Below are positions 27,374 through 35,675 of a stretch of 64,000 nucleotides of DNA, one piece after another. Location: assembly GCF_021129215.1 (NCBI RefSeq), contig NZ_JAJOLP010000001.1, positions 1,922,001-1,986,000 of the forward strand. The letters run 5' to 3'. This stretch comes from Agromyces sp. S2-1-8. Lineage in GTDB: Bacteria > Actinomycetota > Actinomycetes > Actinomycetales > Microbacteriaceae. The notes under the pieces were generated by a model that saw only the letters and a list, made by a program, of their open reading frames with translations, searched no databases and was not told where the DNA came from. A program made the position numbers and the translations under genes. The first letter of the stretch is position 1, and every line of letters starts with the position of its first letter.

Positions 27374-28162
27374 ATGAACGGCGAGTCGTCCCGCACCCCC
27401 CGCAGGCCCGCGAACCCTGCCGGCTCGCGCGTGCCGAGGTCGAAGCCGAGGGCGGATGCCTCGGAGCCGGCGTCGCCGGCGAAGGGCCCGGCGTCCGACG
27501 CGGGCGAGGCGAAGCGCGCCCGGTCGAGCGCGAATTCCTCCCGGTCCGCGAAATCGTCGTCGACCGCGAAGCCGTCGAAGACGAGCACGCACGCCTCGTC
27601 CTCGAGTGCGAAGCCGAGGGGCGCCAAGCCCCGCTCCACCGCCTCCGCCGGCGCCGGTGCTGCGTCGGCGACGCGAGCGGGATGGCTCAGCGGCATCCGA
27701 TTCTCAGGTTTCTCGCTGATCATGTTGGGCATACTCGTGCTCGCGGTCGTGGTGCTCGCGCCGACGATCGCGGCGTTCGCCCAGCAGCGTGCGCAGCTCG
27801 CAGAGCTCAAGGCCGCCGTCTCCGCGCAGGAGGAGGAGGTGCAGCGGCTCCGCGACGAGCGCGAGCGATGGAACGACGAGACGTTCATCGTCACGCAGGC
27901 GCGTGAACGGCTCTACTACGTGATGCCGGGCGAGGTGAGCTACCTCGTCATCGACGACCGCGACGCGGCCGCGAAGACCGACGAGACGACGGCCGTCTCA
28001 GCCGAAGTGACCGAATCGAAGGGCGACTGGATGCGCACCCTGCTCGACTCCGTGATGACCGCGGGGCTCGCGCCCGAAGCCGGCGCGACCGACGCGCCGG
28101 CGAGCGACGCCCCCGCGACGACGGCGCCGACCGGTGCACCCGCGACGGAGGACGGCCGATGA
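27374..28162 (+). CDS. FtsB/DivIC-type septum formation initiator
   Basis: The protein belongs to the FtsB/DivIC family, which links FtsL, FtsQ and the septal synthase at the division site. In the 262-residue form a disordered Ser/Ala/Lys/Pro tail of about 105 residues precedes one transmembrane helix (about 112-131), a coiled coil (about 135-168, QLAELKAAVSAQEEEVQRLR) and the family motif RERLYYVMPGE (177-187). The C-terminus is Ala/Pro/Thr-rich. AGGAGG is only 3 bases before the ATG at 27374; an in-frame ATG at 27362 is also possible. The position after eno is conserved in Actinobacteria. It overlaps the DUF501 gene by 4 bases. Confidence 0.88.
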   Translation: MNGESSRTPRRPANPAGSRVPRSKPRADASEPASPAKGPASDAGEAKRARSSANSSRSAKSSSTAKPSKTSTHASSSSAKPRGAKPRSTASAGAGAASATRAGWLSGIRFSGFSLIMLGILVLAVVVLAPTIAAFAQQRAQLAELKAAVSAQEEEVQRLRDERERWNDETFIVTQARERLYYVMPGEVSYLVIDDRDAAAKTDETTAVSAEVTESKGDWMRTLLDSVMTAGLAPEAGATDAPASDAPATTAPTGAPATEDGR

Positions 28163-28680
28163 CCCGCCCGCCCTTCGAACCCGTCACCGAGCGCGATCTC
28201 GCCGTCGTCTCCGCGCAGCTCGGCCGTCCGGCGCGCAATGTCGTCGGCATCGCCGCCCGCTGCGTCTGCGGCAATCCGACCGTGGTCGCGACGGCGCCGC
28301 GGCTGGCCGACGGCACGCCGTTCCCGACGTTCTACTACCTGTCGCACCCGGCCGCGACGGCCGCGATGTCGTTCCTCGAGGCCGGCCAGCTCATGGTCGA
28401 GTTCAGCGAGCTGCTCGCGAACGACGCCGAGGTGCGCGCCGGCTACGAGCAGGCCCACCGCGACTACCTCGCCGACCGCGAGGGTTTCGGCGACGTCCCC
28501 GAGATCGCCGGCATCTCCGCCGGCGGCATGCCGACCCGCGTGAAGTGCCTGCACGCGCTCGCGGCCCATGCGCTCGCCGCCGGCCCCGGCGCCAACCCGA
28601 TCGGCGACCTCGCGCTCGCCCGGTCGAGCTGGTCGCCCGACGTCTGCAAGTGCCCCGACTACGGAGTCGACGAGGCATGA
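28159..28680 (+). CDS. DUF501 family protein
   Basis: The 173-residue soluble protein has the cysteine pattern of DUF501: ARCVCGNPTV (Cys35, Cys37), VKCLHALAAH and VCKCPDYG near the C-terminus, which could bind a metal. The family has no established function that I know of, but is almost always found between ftsB/divIC and ppx or a protease in Actinobacteria. The gene overlaps ftsB (ATGA) and the subtilase (ATGA), so the three are translated as a unit. Confidence 0.9.
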   Translation: MTRPPFEPVTERDLAVVSAQLGRPARNVVGIAARCVCGNPTVVATAPRLADGTPFPTFYYLSHPAATAAMSFLEAGQLMVEFSELLANDAEVRAGYEQAHRDYLADREGFGDVPEIAGISAGGMPTRVKCLHALAAHALAAGPGANPIGDLALARSSWSPDVCKCPDYGVDEA

Positions 28681-29969
28681 CCCGCCCGAGCCGCATCGCA
28701 CGCGCGCGTGCGACCGCCGCGAAGTCGGCGGTCGCCGTCGTCGCGGCCGTCGCCGTCGCGCTCGGCGGCGCGGCACCCGCGCATGCCGACACCGTGCGCG
28801 ACTACGAGTACTGGCTCGGCGACTACGGCTTCACGACGGCCTGGTCGACGACGCAGGGCAAGGGCGTCACGGTCGCGATCATCGACACGGGAGTGAACGG
28901 CAACGTCACCGAGCTCCGGGGCGTCGTCAAGGGCGGCACGGATGTCTCGGGCCTCGGCAGTCCCGACGGCCAGACGCCGGTCGGCGACCCCGACGAGAGC
29001 GCCCACGGCACGATGGTCGCCTCCCTCCTCGCCGGCCGCGGCACGGGCGAGGGCAACGGCGTCATCGGCGTCGCGCCCGAGGCCGACCTGTTGACGGTGT
29101 CGGTCGCGTTCGGCCAGGACACGGGGGCCGCGAAGTCGAACGACGAGCAGATCGCCGAGGGCGTCAAGTGGGCCGTCGACAACGGGGCCGACGTCATCAA
29201 CATGTCGCTCACCCGCAACACCCGCGACTGGCCCGAGAGCTGGGACGACGCGTTCACCTACGCCTTCGAGCACGACGTCGTCGTCGTCGCCGCGGCCGGC
29301 AACCGCGGGAACGGCACGACCGAGGTCGGTGCGCCGGCGACGATCCCCGGCGTCCTCGCGGTCGCGGGTGTCGACAAGGAGAAGAACGCGAGCCTCGACG
29401 CGAGCTCCCAGGGCATCACGCTCGGGGTCGCCGCACCGAGCGAAGACCTCGTCGGCGTGCGGCCCGACGGTCGCGTCGCGATCTGGAGCGGCACGAGCGG
29501 CGCGGCGCCCCTCGTCTCGGGGCTCGTCGCGCTCGTCCGCGCCGAGTACCCCGACCTCGATGCGGCCAACGTGATCAACCGCGTCATCCAGACCGCCGAC
29601 CCCGACGGGCACGAGGTGCCCAGCCCGCTGTACGGCCACGGGCTCATCGATCCCGTCGCAGCGCTCGAGGCCGACGTCGAGCCGGTCGACGCGAACCCGC
29701 TCGGCAGCCTCGAGGAGTGGATCACCATCCACCGCCGAGCCACGTCGACGACGCCGACCCCCGAGGCGACCGAACAGCAGATCGTGCCGATCGCCGACCC
29801 GCCGCCACCCGCCGACGAGGGCACGGCGACCATGCTGCCGACGCCGTGGACGCTCGCCTACATCACCGTGCCGCTCTCGTTGGTCGCAGGATTTGGTACG
29901 CTAGCAGCGCTGTTGGGCATCGGCGCCATTCGGCACACCAGGCGAGCGGTACGCACGCGCGACCACTGA
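28677..29969 (+). CDS. Secreted/membrane-anchored subtilisin-like serine protease (S8)
   Basis: The 430-residue protein has a signal peptide (about 1-37, cleaved near APAHA), a peptidase S8 domain with the triad Asp70 (AIIDTG), His110 (SAHGTMVAS) and Ser274 (SGTSGAAP) plus the oxyanion Asn209 (AAGNRG), and a Pro/Thr linker (about 365-395). A C-terminal transmembrane helix follows (about 397-418), with a basic tail (RHTRRAVRTRD). This layout matches mycosin-type proteases, which process type VII substrates, but no ESX gene lies nearby. The start ATG overlaps the DUF501 stop. Confidence 0.92.
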   Translation: MTRPSRIARARATAAKSAVAVVAAVAVALGGAAPAHADTVRDYEYWLGDYGFTTAWSTTQGKGVTVAIIDTGVNGNVTELRGVVKGGTDVSGLGSPDGQTPVGDPDESAHGTMVASLLAGRGTGEGNGVIGVAPEADLLTVSVAFGQDTGAAKSNDEQIAEGVKWAVDNGADVINMSLTRNTRDWPESWDDAFTYAFEHDVVVVAAAGNRGNGTTEVGAPATIPGVLAVAGVDKEKNASLDASSQGITLGVAAPSEDLVGVRPDGRVAIWSGTSGAAPLVSGLVALVRAEYPDLDAANVINRVIQTADPDGHEVPSPLYGHGLIDPVAALEADVEPVDANPLGSLEEWITIHRRATSTTPTPEATEQQIVPIADPPPPADEGTATMLPTPWTLAYITVPLSLVAGFGTLAALLGIGAIRHTRRAVRTRDH

Positions 29970-30017
29970 TCGCGCGCACCGGGTCGCATCCACCAGATAC
30001 TGAGGAGTCCATTCACC

Positions 30018-31442
30018 GTGCCCAAGATTCTCATCGTCGGCGGTGGCTATGCGGGGTTCTACACGGCGTGGAAGCTCGAGAAGTGGCTGCGTCCCGGCGA
30101 GGCCGAGGTGACGGTCGTCGACCCGCTGCCGTACATGACGTACCAGCCCTTCCTGCCCGAGGTCGCAGCCGGGTCGATCGAGGCGCGCCACTCGGTCACC
30201 TCGCACCGCCGCCACCTCAAGAAGACCAACGTCGTCACCGCGAAGGTCACCAAGATCGACCACGCGTCGAAGACGGCGACCATCACCCCCGAGCTCGGTG
30301 AGCCCTGGGAGTTCGAGTACGACGTCGTCGTCGTCACGGGCGGCGCCGTCTCGCGCACCTTCCCGATCCCCGGCATCGCCGACAACGCGATCGGCCTGAA
30401 GACCGTCGAAGAGGCCGTCGCGATCCGCGACCGCGTGCTCACGAACTTCGACAAGGCCTCGAACCTCCCGCCCGGGCCCGAGCGCGAGCGCCTGCTCACG
30501 TTCGTCGTCGTCGGCGGCGGCTTCGCCGGCATCGAGGTGTTCGCCGAGCTCCGCTCGTTCGCGAGCGCACTGCTCGAGTACTACCCGCAGCTCACCTTCG
30601 ACGAGACGCACTTCCACCTCATCGAGGCGATGGGCCGCATCATGCCCGAGGTCTCGCTGCCGACGAGCCACTGGGTCATCAAGCACCTCGCCCAGCGCGG
30701 CGCCGAGATCCACCTCGACACGCAGCTCACGAGCGCCGTCGACGGCAAGATCGAGCTGTCGACCGGCGAGAGCTTCGAGAGCGACCTCATCGTGTGGACC
30801 GCCGGCGTGATGGCGAACCCCGCCATCGTCCGCTCGAGCGACCTGCCCGTCGAAGAGCGCGGCCGCATCAAGACCCGCGCCGACCTGCGGGTCGGGGGCG
30901 AAGACGACGACGAGATCGTCGCCGACGCCTGGGCGGCCGGCGACATCTCGGCCGTGCCCGACCTCACCGGCGGCGGCGTCGGCGGCTATTGCGTGCCGAA
31001 CGCGCAGCACGCCGTGCGCCAGGGCAAGCTGCTCGCGAAGAACATCGTCGCCGTGCTGCGCGGTGAAGAGCCCAAGAACTACGTGCACAAGAACCTGGGT
31101 GCCGTCGCCGGCCTCGGCATCGGCTCGGGCGTGTTCCAGTCGGGCAAGCTCGCGATCAAGGGCCTGCTCGCATGGTTCGCCCACCGCGGCTACCACGGCC
31201 TGGCCATGCCCAGCTGGGAGCGCAAGTTCCGCGTCTTCTGGGGCTGGTGGAACAACTTCTGGCTCGGTCGCGACATCGTGTCGCTCTCGGCACTGCAGCA
31301 GCCGCGCGCACAGTTCGAGGCGTTCGCCGCGCGTCCGAAGCCGCCGGCCGCCGAGGCCCCTGCACCGGCCGCCGACGCGAAGGCCGCGGCGAAGGCCAAG
31401 TCGGCGAAGTCGGCCGAGAAGGAGCCCGTCGCCGCCAAGTAG
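30018..31442 (+). CDS. ndh: Type II NADH dehydrogenase (NDH-2)
   Basis: NDH-2 passes electrons from NADH to the quinone pool without pumping protons. The 474-residue flavoprotein has the FAD-binding GGGYAGF (8-14) at its N-terminus, the NADH-binding loop VVVGGGFAGIEVFAEL near 160-175, and a C-terminal part with helices that attach to the membrane (WFAHRGYHGLAMPSWERKFR). A Lys/Ala-rich tail of about 45 residues (AAAKAKSAKSAEKE) follows. GAGGAG stands before the GTG start. It lies 48 bases after the subtilase. Confidence 0.93.
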   Translation: MPKILIVGGGYAGFYTAWKLEKWLRPGEAEVTVVDPLPYMTYQPFLPEVAAGSIEARHSVTSHRRHLKKTNVVTAKVTKIDHASKTATITPELGEPWEFEYDVVVVTGGAVSRTFPIPGIADNAIGLKTVEEAVAIRDRVLTNFDKASNLPPGPERERLLTFVVVGGGFAGIEVFAELRSFASALLEYYPQLTFDETHFHLIEAMGRIMPEVSLPTSHWVIKHLAQRGAEIHLDTQLTSAVDGKIELSTGESFESDLIVWTAGVMANPAIVRSSDLPVEERGRIKTRADLRVGGEDDDEIVADAWAAGDISAVPDLTGGGVGGYCVPNAQHAVRQGKLLAKNIVAVLRGEEPKNYVHKNLGAVAGLGIGSGVFQSGKLAIKGLLAWFAHRGYHGLAMPSWERKFRVFWGWWNNFWLGRDIVSLSALQQPRAQFEAFAARPKPPAAEAPAPAADAKAAAKAKSAKSAEKEPVAAK

Positions 31443-31518
31443 CGGTACGGTCGTGACTATGCTGTGACGCGGCGTCGCCCCTCGGGGCGGCGCCGCGTTC
31501 TGCGTCTGCGCGCACAAC

Positions 31519-31592
31519 GCCCCCATAGCCCAACCGGCAGAGGCAGGCGGCTTAAACCCGCTCAAGTCTGGGTTCGAATCCCAGTGGGGGCA
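31519..31592 (+). tRNA. tRNA-Leu (anticodon TAA), short variable loop
   Basis: Acceptor GCCCCCA pairs with TGGGGGC and the discriminator is A (as in Leu tRNAs), with CC encoded next. The anticodon loop is CTTAAAC (anticodon TAA, codon UUA) on stem GGCGG/CCGCT. The T arm is CTGGG-TTCGAAT-CCCAG. Between anticodon and T stems there are only about five bases, whereas bacterial tRNA-Leu normally has a long (class II) variable arm. UUA is a rare codon in DNA of this composition. Confidence 0.8.
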
Positions 31593-31662
31593 CCGGCGGC
31601 AGGCGGCGCTGGGTCCTCGGCCCAAGCTCAAGTCTGGGTTCGAGTCCCAGTGGGGGCACCGG
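31593..31662 (+). pseudogene. Degenerate tandem copy of the tRNA 3' half
   Basis: Bases 31626-31662 repeat 31560-31596 with a single mismatch, covering the variable loop, T arm, 3' acceptor strand and the following CACCGG. Further upstream only fragments resembling the D arm (CACCGG, GGCAGGCGGC) remain, and the anticodon region is destroyed. It could be a decayed tandem tRNA or an attachment-site scar left by an integrating element. Confidence 0.75.
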
Positions 31663-31740
31663 GCACGGGCACGGGCACGACGACACGCGCGCCGGTCACC
31701 GTCGCTCGACGATGTCGGTCGCGAGGGGTTCACTGGAGCC

Positions 31741-32166
31741 ATGGGCGACCCTGAGACGACCAGGTACGCGATCGATGCGGTGACGGCACTGCGTCTCATC
31801 CGCGACGGGCGGAATGCCGAGGCGACGCACCCGTTCGTCGCACCGTCCCTCATCCGCAGCCACGCGATGTCGCTGCTCTACCGCGAGGTGCGCGACGGCC
31901 GGCTCGACGAGCGCGACGCACGCACTGCTCTCGAGGGCCTCGCCTCGCTCCGCATGCGGCTCCTGGGCGATCGCGTCTCACGAGCGACCGCCTGGCGGCT
32001 GGCACGACAGCTCGACCTCGAAGATCCGTCGCTCGCCGAGTACCTCGCGGTCGCGACGCTGCAGGCCGACGTCCTGGTCGCCGGCGACGAGCGGGTGGCC
32101 GCTGCCGCGTCCGGCATCGTGCCGCTCGCCACCTACGACACGCTCGGCGTCACTCGAATCGAATGA
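31741..32166 (+). CDS. PIN-domain-like protein (VapC-type)
   Basis: The 141-residue protein resembles VapC ribonuclease toxins: an N-terminal strand with Asp (TRYAIDAVTALRL), a central helical part (LIRSHAMSLLYREVRDG) and the C-terminal pattern LAEYLAVATLQADVLVAGDER, where the last Asp matches the third acidic site. The second acidic position usually reads S/xE; here it is SH, so activity is uncertain. No antitoxin gene lies next to it in either strand. It follows the tRNA and its duplicated 3' end. Confidence 0.7.
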   Translation: MGDPETTRYAIDAVTALRLIRDGRNAEATHPFVAPSLIRSHAMSLLYREVRDGRLDERDARTALEGLASLRMRLLGDRVSRATAWRLARQLDLEDPSLAEYLAVATLQADVLVAGDERVAAAASGIVPLATYDTLGVTRIE

Positions 32167-32195
32167 TGCGCGCTCGGTCGGGGCAGGAGTAGCTT

Positions 32196-32205
32196 CGAGG
32201 CATCC
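32196..32205 (-). repeat. GGATGCCTCG motif (reverse orientation), intergenic
   Basis: CGAGGCATCC in the 80-base gap between the PIN and SHOCT genes. Confidence 0.6.
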
Positions 32206-32246
32206 TCGCGCGCGACGGTCTCGCGGAGTGACGAAAGGGCACGCCA

Positions 32247-32636
32247 ATGAACAGTTTCTGGGACTTCCTCGTCTGGCTCTTCTGGATCTACATCATGATC
32301 GCGTGCATCTGGATCTTCATCACGATCATCATCGACATCTTCCGCGACCACACGCTCAACGGCTGGGCGAAGGCGCTCTGGGTCGTCTTCCTGGTGTTCC
32401 TGCCGTTCCTCGCCGCGTTCATCTACCTGATCGCACGGGGCCGGTCGATGTCGGAGCGTCGGATGCAGGAGCAGGCGGACGCGCAGGCGCAGGCCAACGC
32501 GTACATCCGTAGCGTCGCGGGGGCCGGCGGCAGCTCGGCGGCCGCCGACATCGAGAAAGCCAAGGGCCTGCTCGACTCGGGTGCGATCTCCCAGGCCGAG
32601 TACGACCAGCTGAAGGCCAAGGCGCTCGCCGGCTGA
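32247..32636 (+). CDS. PLDc_N/SHOCT-domain membrane protein
   Basis: The 129-residue protein has two aromatic-rich transmembrane helices (about 5-30 and 40-64, WVVFLVFLPFLAAFIYLIARG, PLDc_N-like), a Gln/Ala coiled region and a C-terminal SHOCT motif (IEKAKGLLDSGAISQAEYDQ, about 102-121). Such proteins are widespread in Actinobacteria and proposed to form oligomers, but their function is not known. GAAAGG lies upstream of the ATG. Confidence 0.85.
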   Translation: MNSFWDFLVWLFWIYIMIACIWIFITIIIDIFRDHTLNGWAKALWVVFLVFLPFLAAFIYLIARGRSMSERRMQEQADAQAQANAYIRSVAGAGGSSAAADIEKAKGLLDSGAISQAEYDQLKAKALAG

Positions 32637-32649
32637 CGAACACGATCGA

Positions 32650-32691
32650 AACGGCGGCGGTCGAGCACGAAGGTGCGCGACCGCCGCCGTT
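32650..32691. terminator. Long hairpin between convergent SHOCT gene and ppx
   Basis: A 14-bp stem (AACGGCGGCGGTCG / CGACCGCCGCCGTT) topped by an inner GCAC-GAAG-GTGC hairpin. It reads the same from both sides and can terminate both genes. Confidence 0.8.
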
Positions 32692-32723
32692 CTGCGTGGT
32701 GTGCCGCCGCCAGTCGCCGCGGA

Positions 32724-33650
32724 TCACTCCATCAGGTCGAGTCGACGCAGGATCAGGCCCTCGCGCAGGGCCCAGGGCGAGACATCCAGCTCGGAGACGT
32801 CGAAGGCGCGCATCGCCTCGGACAGCACCACCGCACCCGCCACGATCTGGAACGTGCGGTCGGCCGTGATGCCCGGCAGTGCTGGACGTGCGTCCGCGGG
32901 GATACGGGCGAGTCGGGGGATCCAGTCGTCGAGGCCCTTGCGCCGCAGGATGCTGCGCTCATCGGAACCGACGCCGTCCTCCGTCCAGCCGGCCAGGCGC
33001 GCGAGCGAGCGGATCGTCTTCGACGAGCCGACGACGTGGTCGGGGGAGGAGAGACCCGCGAAGTCGGCGACCGCTCCCGCGAGCACGGCGCGCGCGTGCT
33101 CGCGCAGTCGATCGACCTGATCGCTCGAGGGCGGATCGTCGGGCAGGAAGGCCACGGTCGACCGCCCGGCGCCGAGCGGCAGCGATCGCGCCACGTCGGG
33201 CACCTCGTCGCCGCCCTGGGCGATCTCGAGCGAGCCGCCGCCGATGTCGAAGAGCAGCATGCGGCCGGCCGACCAGCCGAACCACCGCCGCACCGCGAGG
33301 AAGGTGAGGCGGGCCTCGTCGTCACCGCTCAGCACGGCGAGCCGCACGCCCGTCTCGCGCTCGACGAGATCGAGCACGTGTTCGCCGTTCGCAGCCTCCC
33401 GGATCGCCGAGGTCGCGAAGGCGAGCAACTCGTCGATGCCGGCCTCGCGCGCCGCCTTCGCGGCGTCGCCGACCGATGAGAGGATCGCCGCGACGCCCTC
33501 GGCGCTGATCGCGCCATCTGGCTCGAGGTAGCGCATCAGGCGGAGCACCGACTTGTGCGACGCGGTCGGGATCGGCCGAGCGCCCGGGTGGGCGTCGACC
33601 ACGAGCAGGTGCACGGTATTCGAACCGACGTCGAGAACCCCGAGGCGCAT
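32724..33650 (-). CDS. Ppx/GppA-family exopolyphosphatase/pppGpp phosphatase
   Basis: The 308-residue protein is an actin-fold phosphatase with phosphate loop 1 [13 protein letters not shown] (7-19) and loop 2 [16 protein letters not shown] (about 132-147). Family members release phosphate from polyphosphate or convert pppGpp to ppGpp; the short single-domain form is typical of Actinobacteria. TACGCT (33657-33662, minus) sits 6 bases before the ATG at 33650, which supports this start and a leaderless message. Confidence 0.92.
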   Translation of the reverse strand: MRLGVLDVGSNTVHLLVVDAHPGARPIPTASHKSVLRLMRYLEPDGAISAEGVAAILSSVGDAAKAAREAGIDELLAFATSAIREAANGEHVLDLVERETGVRLAVLSGDDEARLTFLAVRRWFGWSAGRMLLFDIGGGSLEIAQGGDEVPDVARSLPLGAGRSTVAFLPDDPPSSDQVDRLREHARAVLAGAVADFAGLSSPDHVVGSSKTIRSLARLAGWTEDGVGSDERSILRRKGLDDWIPRLARIPADARPALPGITADRTFQIVAGAVVLSEAMRAFDVSELDVSPWALREGLILRRLDLME

Positions 33651-33656
33651 GATGCG

Positions 33657-33662
33657 AGCGTA
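33657..33662 (-). promoter_or_regulatory. -10 box of leaderless ppx promoter
   Basis: TACGCT on the minus strand, 6 bases upstream of the ATG. Confidence 0.55.
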
Positions 33663-33707
33663 GCGCCCGGCGTGGCGATCTCTGTCCCGATGCTGCATAC
33701 TGTTGCA

Positions 33708-33727
33708 ACTGGGTCAATTGTCCCAGT
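33708..33727. promoter_or_regulatory. Near-perfect palindrome, probable operator of the TetR-MFS operon
   Basis: ACTGGGTCAATTGTCCCAGT: two exact 6-bp arms plus a CAATTG centre, with one mismatched pair. It lies 54 bases upstream of the TetR gene in an otherwise G/C-rich region. Confidence 0.7.
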
Positions 33728-33780
33728 CACGGTCGGCGCATCGCTGCGCGCCGTGCCCCGCGAAGGAGCAGGAGAACGCG

Positions 33781-34392
33781 ATGACGCGGATGTCGGCGGC
33801 CGAGCGCCGCGCAGCGCTCACCGAGGCCGCGCTGCGCGTGGTCTCCCGCGAAGGGCTCGCACAAGCGACGACCCGCGCGATCGTCGCCGAGGCAGGCATG
33901 AGCCTCGCAAGCTTCCACTACGCCTTCGAATCACGCGACGAGCTCATCGACGAGCTCATCGGCGTCGTGGTCGCCCGGGAGCGGAAGGCCATCGCGGTCG
34001 ACGAACTCGCTGCTGCCGCCGAGCAGGGCGCGAGCCTGGGCGATCTCCTCGAAGCGGGCATGCTGCGATACTTCGAGCACCTGCGCGAGGACCCCGAGCA
34101 CGAGCAGGCGATGCTCGAGCTCACCCAGTACGCCCTCCGCTCGCCCGAGCGGCACCCGCTCGCGATCGCGCAGTACGCGCGGTACGTCGACCTCCTCGTC
34201 GAGGCGCTCGCCGCCGCCGCCGAGCTCACCGGCACGACGTGGCGCCTGCCCGTCGACCAGGTCGCCCGCGTGCTCGTCGCGTTCAGCGACGGCCTCACCA
34301 TCACCTGGCTCGTCGACCGCGATGACGCGGCCGCGGCCCGCGTCGCGGCGGCCGCCGCCGACGCCGTCTCGAGAATGGCAGACCCCCGATGA
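33781..34392 (+). CDS. TetR-family transcriptional regulator
   Basis: The 203-residue protein has an N-terminal HTH (TRAIVAEAGMSLASFHYAF, about 30-48) and a helical C-terminal ligand domain. GAAGGAGCAGGAG precedes the ATG. It is the first gene of a four-gene operon with MFS transporter, PLP enzyme and lactone oxidase. The palindrome at 33708-33727 is the likely binding site, so it would repress its own operon until a substrate appears. Confidence 0.9.
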   Translation: MTRMSAAERRAALTEAALRVVSREGLAQATTRAIVAEAGMSLASFHYAFESRDELIDELIGVVVARERKAIAVDELAAAAEQGASLGDLLEAGMLRYFEHLREDPEHEQAMLELTQYALRSPERHPLAIAQYARYVDLLVEALAAAAELTGTTWRLPVDQVARVLVAFSDGLTITWLVDRDDAAAARVAAAAADAVSRMADPR

Positions 34393-35675
34393 CCCGCATC
34401 GACCCGGCCGCCCCCCGCGGGGCCGGCCCCGAGGCCCCCGCCGCCTTCGCCGAGCCCACGCGCCGCGTCGGCGCCGGCTGGATCGCGTCGTTCGCGACCG
34501 TCTGGCTCGGTATCTGGATGGCGCAGCTCACCCCCGTCCAGCTGCTGCTGCCCGCGCAGATCGACGCCGAGCTGCAGCCCGAGCACTGGGTCGACTCGGT
34601 CGTCGCGTTCGGAACGGTCTCGGGGATCGCCGCGGTCGCGACGATCATCGCCTACCCCCTGACCGGCGCGCTCTCCGACCGCACGACGAGCCGGTTCGGC
34701 CGTCGCCGGCCGTGGATCCTCATCGGCGCGCTCGTCTTCGCCGCCTCGCTCGTGCTCCTCGGCTGGCAGACCGAGATGTGGGCCATCGGCGCGGCATGGG
34801 TCGCGGCATCCGTCGGGTTCTGCATCATGACCGCCGCGCTCACCGCGACGATCTCCGACCAGGTGCCGGTCAACCAACGCGGCTTCGTCTCGGGGTGGAT
34901 GTCTGCGCCGCAGGCGGTGGGCATCATCGTCGGGCTCATCCTCGTGACCGAGCTCGTGACCGACGCCGCACTCGGCTACCTGCTGCTCGCGGTGCTGCTC
35001 GTCGTGCTCGCCGTGCCCTTCCTGACTCGGCACGACGAGCCGCTCGAGCGCGCCCTGCGCACCCCGATGACACTCCGGAGCGTCATCGCGGGGTTCTGGA
35101 TCAGCCCGCGGAAGCACCCCGACTTCGGCTGGACGCTGCTCAGTCGCGTGCTGGTCTCGACCGGCAACGCGCTCGGCACGAGCCTGCTGCTCTACTTCCT
35201 CATGTTCCAGCTGAACGACCAGCACGCCGAGGACGACCTCATCGTGCTGACGCTCGTCTACATGGTGTTCGTGATCCTCGCCTCGCTCGTGGGCGGCCGG
35301 CTCTCCGACCGTCTCGGACGCCGCAAGCAGTTCGTGTTCGTCGCCTCGGCGTTGCAGGGCGTCGCCGCGCTGCTGCTCGCGCTCTTCCCCGATCTCACGG
35401 TCGCCATGGTCGCCGCCGGCATGCTCGGCCTCGGGTACGGCTGCTTCCTCTCCGTCGACCAGGCCCTTGCGACGCAGGTGCTGCCCGACGCCGCCAGTCG
35501 AGGCAAGGACCTCGGCATCATGAACATCGCCTCGGCCGTGCCGCAGGCGGTCGCCCCCATGATCGGTGCGGCCGCGGTCGTCGTCTCCGGCTCGTTCATG
35601 CTCGTCTTCCTCCTCGGTGCGGCGCTCTCGACCGCCGGGGCGTTCGCGGTCGCGCGGGTGCGGAGCGTGCGCTGA
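34389..35675 (+). CDS. Major facilitator superfamily transporter
   Basis: The 428-residue protein has about 12 transmembrane helices. The loop 2-3 motif appears as GALSDRTTSRFGRRRPWILIG, and a second copy as GGRLSDRLGRRKQFVF in the C-terminal half. The first form resembles sugar-cation symporters of the GPH/SUC type. Start and stop overlap the neighbours (ATGA with TetR, TGATG with the next gene). It probably imports the substrate used by the two downstream enzymes. Confidence 0.88.
   Translation: MTRIDPAAPRGAGPEAPAAFAEPTRRVGAGWIASFATVWLGIWMAQLTPVQLLLPAQIDAELQPEHWVDSVVAFGTVSGIAAVATIIAYPLTGALSDRTTSRFGRRRPWILIGALVFAASLVLLGWQTEMWAIGAAWVAASVGFCIMTAALTATISDQVPVNQRGFVSGWMSAPQAVGIIVGLILVTELVTDAALGYLLLAVLLVVLAVPFLTRHDEPLERALRTPMTLRSVIAGFWISPRKHPDFGWTLLSRVLVSTGNALGTSLLLYFLMFQLNDQHAEDDLIVLTLVYMVFVILASLVGGRLSDRLGRRKQFVFVASALQGVAALLLALFPDLTVAMVAAGMLGLGYGCFLSVDQALATQVLPDAASRGKDLGIMNIASAVPQAVAPMIGAAAVVVSGSFMLVFLLGAALSTAGAFAVARVRSVR

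Noticed and set aside
31660-31679. GGGCAC tandem copies after the tRNA pseudo-copy
   Set aside because: Only a few short units; chance is likely in this composition.
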